A stretch of 12,339 bases of DNA. Origin: Pseudomonadota bacterium (lineage in GTDB: Bacteria > Pseudomonadota > Gammaproteobacteria > Steroidobacterales > Steroidobacteraceae). Numbering within the stretch: the first letter of the stretch is position 1; each line of letters starts with the position of its first letter. A program made the position numbers and the translations under genes. The stretch lies in NCBI GenBank assembly GCA_021826035.1, contig JAKBBE010000078.1:1-12339 (forward strand), written 5' to 3'. The notes under the pieces are model-generated. The model was not told the origin of the DNA and ran no database searches. It worked only from the letters and a program-made list of their open reading frames with translations. Shown here piece by piece: positions 6,324 to 12,339 of this stretch.

Positions 6324-7495
6324 GCGTAGGTAACGGCGGGGGAGCCTCAGTCATCATTATCGGTGGCGGTGTGACCGGGTTGAGCGCCGGTTGGTGGCTC
6401 GCCCGGGAAGGCATCGAGGTGATGGTGATCGAGGCTGCCACAGTGGGCTGGGCCGCCTCGGGCCGCAATGGCGGCGGCTGCTCGCATCACCACAGTCCGT
6501 TGTTCCTCGAGGAGCAGCGGCTCTGGCCCATGCTCGATGAGTTGCTGGGGTACCCGACCGAGTTCCGCCCGCAGCGGATCCGCATCGCCCTGGATGAGCG
6601 GCAGTTCCGGCTGTACCGCCGCGCGCTCGAGAACGGCGAGCATCACGGATTGCGCTCCGATGTCCTCGATCCGAAGCAGGTTCGCGAGCTCGTTCCGTAT
6701 GCGCCCGAGGATGCCTGGGGCGGGTATTTCTATCATTTCGGCGGGCACGCCAACCCGCACCGGACCGTGCAGGCCTATGCCTGGGCGCTGCGGGATCACG
6801 GCGGTCGACTCCTTGAGAATGCGCCGGTCACCGGCCTGACGGTCCAGGGCGGCAGGGTGCGCGGGGTAACGACGGACGCCGGCAGCTTCGCGTGCGATCA
6901 ACTGGTGATTGCCGCAGGCACGGCCACGGGCCGGCTCGCAGCGATGCTCGGTGTCAGTGTGCCGCTGGCCAGCGCCCGGGCCGAGATGATCGTGACCGAG
7001 CCGCTCGCGCCGATGCCGATCGGCGGCGTCGACGGCAACGGTCTTTACGGCAGACAGACCCTGCGCGGTAATCTTGCCTACGGCGGTGGCCCCCACGAAT
7101 GGGTGGACGAGGCGGATGCGCAGCTGACCCGGCCACACTCGACCGTCCTGCAGACGAGCATCGCGCGGCGCCTGTGCCAGTTGTTTCCGAAGGCGGCACA
7201 CGCGCGCGTCATCCGCAGCTGGGCGGGCTTCATCGAGAACACCCCGGACGGGCGGCCGGTGATCGATCGGCTCACCGCGCCCGAGAACGTGACGGTCGCG
7301 ACGCTCTCGAGCGTGGGGTTCGGACTGTCGCCGGCCAGCGGACGGGCGATTCGTGATCTGGTGGTCGAGGGCGCCTGTCAATTCGCCGATCTGTCCACCT
7401 TGAGACTGGATCGATTCGCGCACCTGCAACCGCAGTGGCGCACGCGGCAGGGATGGTTGCCTCTTGCCACGCCGAGTCACTCGCAACGGTGCTAA
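6320..7495 (+). CDS. DAO-family FAD-dependent amine/amino-acid oxidoreductase (HcnC/opine oxidase B-like)
   Basis: This 391-residue protein has the length and fold signature of the D-amino-acid oxidase (DAO) family, which includes HcnC, opine oxidase B, glycine oxidase and sarcosine oxidase beta. VIIIGGGVTGLSAGWWLARE (11-30) is the FAD-binding motif and ASGRNGGG (46-53) the flavin-contacting loop. A C-terminal WAGFIENTPDGRPVIDR segment and SSVGFGLSPASGRAI close the FAD site, as is usual in the family. Just after the flavin loop stands an unusual Cys54-Ser-His56-His57-His58 cluster. Its ATG lies within the ATGA overlap with the upstream gene, with GGTGA seven bases before it, so translation is coupled. 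The family transfers electrons from a C-N bond to FAD; in two-subunit enzymes electrons pass on through the partner's Fe-S domain. No separate small ferredoxin subunit (HcnA type) is encoded nearby. Confidence 0.87.
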   Translation: MSVGNGGGASVIIIGGGVTGLSAGWWLAREGIEVMVIEAATVGWAASGRNGGGCSHHHSPLFLEEQRLWPMLDELLGYPTEFRPQRIRIALDERQFRLYRRALENGEHHGLRSDVLDPKQVRELVPYAPEDAWGGYFYHFGGHANPHRTVQAYAWALRDHGGRLLENAPVTGLTVQGGRVRGVTTDAGSFACDQLVIAAGTATGRLAAMLGVSVPLASARAEMIVTEPLAPMPIGGVDGNGLYGRQTLRGNLAYGGGPHEWVDEADAQLTRPHSTVLQTSIARRLCQLFPKAAHARVIRSWAGFIENTPDGRPVIDRLTAPENVTVATLSSVGFGLSPASGRAIRDLVVEGACQFADLSTLRLDRFAHLQPQWRTRQGWLPLATPSHSQRC

Positions 7496-7549
7496 GCTCA
7501 AATGGAGACCGGCACATGCGCCGACTGATGCCGCGAACGAATCGGTATC

Positions 7550-7570
7550 CGCTCGCAAGCGTCGCGAGCG
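7550..7570. repeat. Inverted repeat in front of the serine hydrolase gene
   Basis: CGCTCGC (7550-7556) and GCGAGCG (7564-7570) are perfect seven-base arms with a seven-base loop. The second arm ends at the base before the ATG at 7571. A stem there would hide any ribosome-binding site for that ATG, which favours the later start at 7649. It may be an RNA-processing, attenuation or operator element; no U-run follows. Confidence 0.35.
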
Positions 7571-7648
7571 ATGCCTGCGAACAGCGGGGTGGATATCGCC
7601 GGCCGGGTGAGTCAACCGCGGATTTTCGACTCGACTGAGAGCGCTGCG

Positions 7649-9358
7649 ATGACGGACACGGGACTCTTGGACGCCCCCCTGCCCAACGAGGCGTTCTGGC
7701 CATCGGCCTTGGCCGAAGCGGCGCCGGAATTCTCCGGCACGCTGCGGCTCTTGCCGGCGCGCATGCGCATCGATCCGCCCTTCGAGCATACGCTGCCCGC
7801 TGAGTGCGGTGATGCCGGTCTGTTTCCCGGCGTGACGCTGGAGTTCACCACGGTCGATGGGATCCTGGTGCCGCTGCAGCGCGGACAGATGGTGCGCGAG
7901 GCGAGTCCCGCCCGCGCGGGGAGCTTCTGGAGCGTCATTCCGCAATTCGGACGTGTCTGGCGCGAGCCGGGCGAGGAGTGGGCGAACGCTGCTTTTCCGT
8001 TGGTACTTGTCAGCACCCGCGATACCCATGCGCACCAGGGTCTCGCCCGGTTCAAGTACAAGGAACGTTCGGTCAGCGCGCTGCAGTTCCAGTTTGTGCA
8101 GCAGACCGCGCCATATCTGCTCAAGCAGCATTTCGTGGCGTGGGGCAGCACCGAGGCGCGCTGGAGCGAGCCGAAGGCGGGCGACCCAGAGGCGCAGCGC
8201 CGCCAGGCACTTGCGGAGCGGGCGCGGCGCTTACCGAGCAGACCGCTGAGTGAGCTCGCCAAGGAGTTCCAGCGCGGCCGCCTCAATGAATTCGGCGCGC
8301 CGGTGCGCGAGCAGTGGCGGGTCCAGACCGGGCTGATCCGCGACGGGGTGCTCTACTACCACGAGGCGCGGACGCCGCACGGCAATTTCCCCTATCCGCT
8401 CGAGATGCGCTTCGGCGTGCGCTCCATCCTCAAGGCCGTGGGCGTACCGCTCGCGCTGCTGCGGCTCGCGCAGGTCTACGGGCCGTACGTCCTCGCACTG
8501 AAGATCGGCGATTACCTCGAGGGGCTCGATCCGAAATATCGGCGCGTGCGCTTCATCGATGCGGCCAACATGGCGAGCGGCTTTGGTGGCGCGGGCAGCT
8601 GGGAGACGCATCCGAACGATCCGATGGATGGGTATCTGGAGGGCGGCTACGACGAGTGGATGGCCGCGCCGACCCACGAGGCGAAAGTGCAGCACATCGC
8701 CGCGACGGGGCGCCCCTATCCGTGGGAGCCCGGCACCGTGATGCGCTATCGCGACCAGGACTTCTACCTGCTTGGGGCTGCGATCGACCGGTTCCTCAAG
8801 AGCGTGCGCGGACCGACGGCCGATGCGTGGGACATGCTGCGCAGCGAGGTGCTCAAGCCGATCGGGATCTTCCAGGCGCCCATCGTGCGCACGCGCGAGC
8901 CGGAGGGCCGACGTGGGGTCGCGTGGTTCCATTCCGGGTACTATCCGCTGCTCGATGATCTGGCCAAGATCGCGCTGCTGTTCCAGAACCGCGGCACGGC
9001 CGGCTCGCGCCAGATTCTGCATCGCGGCCTGACGGAAGACCTGTTGAACGCCAAGGACGCGTTGGTGCAGAGCGGGGATGCCTCGCTCGGGGCGCCGGCA
9101 AGCGCCGAGCGCGGGCCGAAGAGCGGCAGCCTGTACAAGATGGGGTTTCACTTCGTGCCCTACGTGGGGGCGGTGAGCGGCCGACAATACTTCCTGCCCA
9201 CCATGCGCGGCTGGGGGGAGAACGAGGTCGTGCTGTACCCGAATGCACTGATTACGATCCGCATCGCAAAGGCCGGTCAGCTGCCCCCCGGGGAGCGGCC
9301 GACTTCGGGCGCCGCCAGTCGTACGATCCGGATGGTCGATCGCATGTCGCCCCTGTAA
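7649..9358 (+). CDS. Beta-lactamase-fold serine hydrolase with long N-terminal domain
   Basis: Numbering is from the ATG at 7649 (569 residues). The same frame opens at 7571 (595 residues), but a stem-loop abuts that ATG, while 7649 has GAGAG nearby, so 7649 is preferred with limited certainty. The C-terminal half shows the class C beta-lactamase/esterase/D-peptidase fold (PF00144 type). Ser259-Ile-Leu-Lys262 is the nucleophile SxxK, AANMASG (305-311) matches the usual LLTMTSG segment, and Tyr367-Arg-Asp369 in PGTVMRYRDQDFYLLG is the YxN-type motif with Asp for Asn. GWGENEV (521-527) sits where the third active-site motif lies. The first about 230 residues form a domain I do not recognise. 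No signal peptide or membrane segment is seen, so it is probably cytoplasmic, unlike penicillin-binding proteins. It starts 153 bases after the oxidoreductase and ends 14 bases before soxB, so it belongs to the operon. Ester or amide hydrolysis is likely; substrate unknown. Confidence 0.8.
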   Translation: MTDTGLLDAPLPNEAFWPSALAEAAPEFSGTLRLLPARMRIDPPFEHTLPAECGDAGLFPGVTLEFTTVDGILVPLQRGQMVREASPARAGSFWSVIPQFGRVWREPGEEWANAAFPLVLVSTRDTHAHQGLARFKYKERSVSALQFQFVQQTAPYLLKQHFVAWGSTEARWSEPKAGDPEAQRRQALAERARRLPSRPLSELAKEFQRGRLNEFGAPVREQWRVQTGLIRDGVLYYHEARTPHGNFPYPLEMRFGVRSILKAVGVPLALLRLAQVYGPYVLALKIGDYLEGLDPKYRRVRFIDAANMASGFGGAGSWETHPNDPMDGYLEGGYDEWMAAPTHEAKVQHIAATGRPYPWEPGTVMRYRDQDFYLLGAAIDRFLKSVRGPTADAWDMLRSEVLKPIGIFQAPIVRTREPEGRRGVAWFHSGYYPLLDDLAKIALLFQNRGTAGSRQILHRGLTEDLLNAKDALVQSGDASLGAPASAERGPKSGSLYKMGFHFVPYVGAVSGRQYFLPTMRGWGENEVVLYPNALITIRIAKAGQLPPGERPTSGAASRTIRMVDRMSPL

Positions 9359-9372
9359 GGATCGAGCGGACC

Positions 9373-10623
9373 GTGCGCTATTCGCTGTTCACACTCCTGC
9401 GTCAGAGCTTCTCGGGCCATCGCGGCTGGCCGGTCGCCTGGCGCGATGCGGACCCGAAGTGCAGCTACGAGACGGTGATCGTCGGCGGCGGGGGGCACGG
9501 ACTCGCCACCGCGTACTACCTGGCGAAAGTGCACGGCATGCACGACGTGGCAGTGCTCGAGAAGGGCCCGATCGGGCTGGGCAACGCCGGACGCAACACG
9601 ACGATCATTCGCTCGAACTATCTGCTTGCGGGAAACCTGCCGTTCTACGAGTTCTCCATGAAGCTGTGGGAAGGGCTCGAGCAGGACCTGAACTACAACG
9701 CGATGGTCAGCCAGCGCGGTGTGCTCAATCTGTTCCACTCCGACGCGCAGCGCGATGCATACGTGCGCCGCGGTAATGCGATGCGTCTGCACGGCGTGGA
9801 TGCCGAGTTGCTCGATGCGGCGGACGTGCGCCGAATGCTGCCGCTGCTCGATTTCGACAACGCACGCTTCCCGATCCAGGGCGGACTGCTGCAGCGGCGC
9901 GGCGGCACGGCGCGCCACGATGCGGTGGTGTGGGGATATGCGCGGGCGGCCAGCGAGCGCGGCGTGGACATCGTGCAGAACTGCGAGGTGACCGGCCTGC
10001 TGCGCGAGGGCGATCGGATCTGCGGCGTGCGTACAACACGCGGGGATATCGCAGCGAAGCGCGTCGCGCTCACCGTTGCCGGTCACTCCTCGCGGCTTGC
10101 GGCGATGGCCGGTCTGGCGCTGCCCATCGAGAGTCACGTGCTGCAGGCATTCGTGTCCGAGGCGATCAAGCCGCTCATTCCCTGCGTGGTGACCTTCGGG
10201 GCCGGGCACTTCTACGTCAGCCAGTCCGACAAGGGTGGACTCGTGTTCGGCGGCGACATCGACGGATACAACTCCTACGCGCAGCGCGGCAACCTGCCGG
10301 TGGTGGAGGATGTCTGCTCGGGGGGCATGGCTTTGATGCCAGCGATCGGCCGGCTGCGCATGCTGCGCTCCTGGGGCGGGATCATGGACATGTCGATGGA
10401 CGGCTCGCCGATCATCGATCGCACCCCGCTCGAGGGGCTGTTCCTGAATGCCGGCTGGTGTTACGGGGGCTTCAAGGCGACGCCCGCCTCCGGGTACTGT
10501 TTTGCCCACCTCCTGGCGCGCGGGGAGAATCACGCGCTCGCCCGGGCGTTTCGTCTCGACCGTTTCGCGAGCGGCCATCTGCTCGATGAGAAGGGTCAGG
10601 GGCCGCAGCCGAATCTACATTGA
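9373..10623 (+). CDS. soxB: Sarcosine oxidase subunit beta
   Basis: This 416-residue protein is the flavin-bearing beta subunit of heterotetrameric sarcosine oxidase, which converts sarcosine, oxygen and tetrahydrofolate to glycine, hydrogen peroxide and methylene-tetrahydrofolate. The N-terminus RYSLFTLLRQSFSGHRGWP is diagnostic. VIVGGGGHGLATAYYLAK (35-52) binds FAD and GNAGRNTTIIRSNY (70-83) is the flavin loop. His182 in GGTARHDA corresponds to the histidine that covalently holds FMN in the characterised corynebacterial and Stenotrophomonas enzymes. The C-terminal MDMSMDGSPIID and AGWCYGGFKATPASG blocks are also conserved. The start is a GTG at 9373, supported by the family N-terminus and by GAGCGGA just upstream. 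It begins 14 bases after the serine hydrolase stop and nine bases before soxD, so the genes should share a transcript. Nothing in it looks damaged. Confidence 0.96.
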   Translation: MRYSLFTLLRQSFSGHRGWPVAWRDADPKCSYETVIVGGGGHGLATAYYLAKVHGMHDVAVLEKGPIGLGNAGRNTTIIRSNYLLAGNLPFYEFSMKLWEGLEQDLNYNAMVSQRGVLNLFHSDAQRDAYVRRGNAMRLHGVDAELLDAADVRRMLPLLDFDNARFPIQGGLLQRRGGTARHDAVVWGYARAASERGVDIVQNCEVTGLLREGDRICGVRTTRGDIAAKRVALTVAGHSSRLAAMAGLALPIESHVLQAFVSEAIKPLIPCVVTFGAGHFYVSQSDKGGLVFGGDIDGYNSYAQRGNLPVVEDVCSGGMALMPAIGRLRMLRSWGGIMDMSMDGSPIIDRTPLEGLFLNAGWCYGGFKATPASGYCFAHLLARGENHALARAFRLDRFASGHLLDEKGQGPQPNLH

Positions 10624-10632
10624 GAGCCCAGC

Positions 10633-10899
10633 GTGCGTATCGAATGTCCCTTCTGCGGCGAGCGCGATCTCAGCGAGTTCACGTACCTCGGGGTCGCCCG
10701 GGAGGCCCCGGCGGGCGCGGCGGCAACGCAGCTCGCCGAGTCACAGTTCGCCGCGGTCTATCTGCGGAGCAATCCCGCCGGCGCGCACCGCGAGTTGTGG
10801 CGGCACGGCTATGGCTGCGGATCGTGGCTCGAAGTCACGCGTGATACCCGCACGCATCGGATCAGCGCGGTGCGTCTGGCCAAGGACGCGCTGCCATGA
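10633..10899 (+). CDS. soxD: Sarcosine oxidase subunit delta
   Basis: This 88-residue protein is the small zinc-binding subunit of heterotetrameric sarcosine oxidase. It starts with GTG at 10633, nine bases after soxB. Cys5 and Cys8 (CPFC), His58 and Cys62 have the same spacing as the zinc ligands Cys6, Cys9, His59 and Cys63 of the Stenotrophomonas enzyme, displaced by one residue. GERDLSEFTYLG (9-20) and ELWRHGYGCGSWLEVTRDT (54-72) are family hallmarks. It is structural rather than catalytic and helps assemble the complex. Its TGA overlaps the soxA ATG by four bases (ATGA), so translation of delta and alpha is probably coupled. Confidence 0.96.
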   Translation: MRIECPFCGERDLSEFTYLGVAREAPAGAAATQLAESQFAAVYLRSNPAGAHRELWRHGYGCGSWLEVTRDTRTHRISAVRLAKDALP

Positions 10900-12339
10900 A
10901 TCCGAACCGACTCGATGGCGAGGGAGCGATCCGGCGCGACCGGACGGTGACTTTCGCGTTCGATCGCAAGCACTATCGTGGTTACGAGGGCGATACGCTC
11001 GCTTCGGCGCTGCTCGCCGCCGGCGTAACCGTGGTGGGACGGTCATTCAAATACCACCGGCCGCGCGGAATCCTGAGCGCCGGCTCGGACGAGCCGAACG
11101 CCCTGGTCGAGCTGCGCGACGGTGCGCGGCGCGAGCCGAACACGCGAGCGACGACCATCGAGTTGTTTGAGGGTCTCGAGGCGTGCAGCCAGAACGCCTG
11201 GCCGTCGCTTCAGTTCGATGTCGGCGCGATCAACTCACGACTCTCGCGATTGCTGGTCGCCGGGTTCTACTACAAGACCTTCATGTGGCCCGCGGCGTGG
11301 TGGGAGAAGCTCTATGAGCCGGCGATCCGCCGCGCGGCGGGCCTGGGTCGGGCGAGCGGCGCGGCCGACCCGGACGAGTACGAGACGGTCCACGCGTTCT
11401 GCGATGTGCTGGTGATTGGCGGGGGTCCGGCGGGACTCGCTGCGGCGCTGGTGGCCGGCCGCTCGGGGGCGCGCGTTGTGCTCTGCGACGAGGACTTTCT
11501 GCTCGGCGGACGGTTGAACGGCGAGCGTCACACGATTGATGGCGAGCCCGCCTCGGACTGGGCGCGGCGCACGGTGGCGGAGCTGCGATCACTGCCGGAG
11601 GTCCGGGTAATGCCACGCACCACGGTGTTCGGCGCCTACGACGGCAACACCTTCGGTGCGATCGAGCGCGTGGCCGATCATCTGCCCGTTGCGCCGGCGC
11701 ACCAGCCCAGGCAGCGCTACTGGAAGATCGTCGCGCGGTGTGCGGTGCTCGCCGCGGGGGCCCAGGAGCGCTCGATCGTATTCGGCGGCAATGATCGACC
11801 GGGCGTCATGCTCGCCTCGGCCGTGCGAACGTACCTCAACCGCTTCCGGGTGACACCGGGGCGGCGCATCGGGATATTCACCAGCGGCGATGACGGCTGG
11901 AAGACGGCGGTGGATCTCAGCGCCGCGGGGGTGGAGGTGGCGGTGATCGTCGAGGCGCGCCGGTCGATCCCCGCGATGCTGCTCGAGCAGGCGCGCCGCT
12001 GCGGCATTGAGGTCATGCCGGGGGCTCAGATCGTGGGTACGCGCGGAGGCAAACGCCTCGAGGCCGTCGAGGTGCGCGATGCAGGCGGCCGACTGCACCG
12101 GGTGCAGCTCGATGCCCTCGCGGTCGCCGGTGGCTGGAGTCCGCAAACGGCGCTCTCGACGCATCTGGGGGGGCGAACCCGCTGGAGCGAGGCAATCAGC
12201 GGCTACGTGCCCGGGGAGCTGCCGAGGTCGATGCGGGCGGTCGGCGCGGCGGTTGGTGAGTTCTCGCTCTCGGGCGCGCTACGCTCGGGAGCGGAAGCCG
12301 GTTTGGATGCGGCGCAGACGGCCGGCTTCGCGTCCGAGC
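10896..12339 (+). CDS. soxA: Sarcosine oxidase subunit alpha (C-terminal half beyond window)
   Basis: The frame is open from the ATG at 10896 to the right edge, giving 481 of the roughly 1000 residues expected. Residues about 17-110 are a ferredoxin-like fold (GDTLASALLAAGV, FKYHRPRGILSAGSDEPNAL). Only one cysteine (Cys97) lies there, so it holds no iron-sulfur cluster, as is normal for this subunit. VAGFYYKTFMWP (121-132) and EKLYEPAIRRAAGLG (137-151) are subunit hallmarks. The Rossmann motif VLVIGGGPAGLAAALVAG (171-188) marks the dinucleotide-binding domain; the family's alpha subunit binds NAD+. The C-terminal GcvT-like domain that binds tetrahydrofolate lies outside. ATGA overlap with soxD indicates coupled translation. 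A soxG gene probably follows, but that is outside the window. Confidence 0.95.
   Translation, partial: MNPNRLDGEGAIRRDRTVTFAFDRKHYRGYEGDTLASALLAAGVTVVGRSFKYHRPRGILSAGSDEPNALVELRDGARREPNTRATTIELFEGLEACSQNAWPSLQFDVGAINSRLSRLLVAGFYYKTFMWPAAWWEKLYEPAIRRAAGLGRASGAADPDEYETVHAFCDVLVIGGGPAGLAAALVAGRSGARVVLCDEDFLLGGRLNGERHTIDGEPASDWARRTVAELRSLPEVRVMPRTTVFGAYDGNTFGAIERVADHLPVAPAHQPRQRYWKIVARCAVLAAGAQERSIVFGGNDRPGVMLASAVRTYLNRFRVTPGRRIGIFTSGDDGWKTAVDLSAAGVEVAVIVEARRSIPAMLLEQARRCGIEVMPGAQIVGTRGGKRLEAVEVRDAGGRLHRVQLDALAVAGGWSPQTALSTHLGGRTRWSEAISGYVPGELPRSMRAVGAAVGEFSLSGALRSGAEAGLDAAQTAGFASE

Noticed and set aside
7435..7638. Small 67-residue frame bridging the DAO gene end and the hydrolase start
   Set aside because: It overlaps the end of the DAO-family gene in another frame, has no clear ribosome-binding site and no recognisable sequence. 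A leader peptide cannot be excluded but is unsupported.
6347..8131. 594-residue open frame on the minus strand
   Set aside because: It is antisense to both the DAO-family gene and the start of the hydrolase, both well supported. No recognisable domain and Arg-rich shadow composition.
9277..10578. 433-residue open frame on the minus strand
   Set aside because: Antisense to soxB, which is certain from its motifs.
11589..12164. 191-residue open frame on the minus strand
   Set aside because: Antisense to soxA; a shadow frame.
1..12339. CRISPR arrays, tRNA or rRNA genes, insertion sequences, defence or prophage genes
   Set aside because: No regularly spaced direct repeats, no transposase or integrase motifs and no RNA gene signatures were found; nearly all the sequence is accounted for by metabolic genes.

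Overview
The window is G+C-rich with almost no wasted space, and most third codon positions are G or C. Family content (a TPR-sulfotransferase, a GlxA/AraC regulator of the GbdR/CdhR type, and heterotetrameric sarcosine oxidase in soxB-soxD-soxA order) points to Pseudomonadota. I cannot place it more finely without a database search. Nine protein genes are supported, and two of them run off the window edges. I see no rRNA, tRNA, CRISPR array, insertion sequence or integrase.

Layout. Bases 2-1684 (minus) hold most of a TPR-repeat sulfotransferase that continues past the left edge and has its own likely promoter. Bases 1791-3350 (minus) encode an MttB-family (trimethylamine/glycine-betaine methyltransferase-like) protein without pyrrolysine. 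A 226-base divergent regulatory region (3351-3576) separates it from a GlxA-family regulator at 3577-4548 (plus). Everything after that is on the plus strand and tightly packed: a two-gene FAD oxidoreductase of the HcnB/HcnC or opine/hydroxyproline oxidase type (4677-6323 and 6320-7495, 4-base overlap), a beta-lactamase-fold serine hydrolase (about 7649-9358), then soxB (9373-10623), soxD (10633-10899) and soxA (10896 to beyond the right edge).

How the genes may work together. Sarcosine oxidase turns sarcosine into glycine and passes the methyl carbon to tetrahydrofolate. The MttB-like protein could remove a methyl group from a quaternary amine. The HcnB/C-like pair could oxidise a secondary or tertiary amine such as dimethylglycine. 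The regulator belongs to a group that senses glycine betaine, dimethylglycine, carnitine or arginine. The simplest reading is a cluster for catabolism of a methylated amine or amino acid that ends in glycine and one-carbon units. The Rieske-type GbcAB, DgcAB and a corrinoid protein are not visible here.

The odd member is the serine hydrolase between the oxidoreductase pair and soxB. It suggests the natural substrate may be a conjugate (ester or amide) that releases an N-methylated glycine unit. That is inference. Overall the region is a recognisable catabolic cluster with several unusual details rather than an obviously new class of system.
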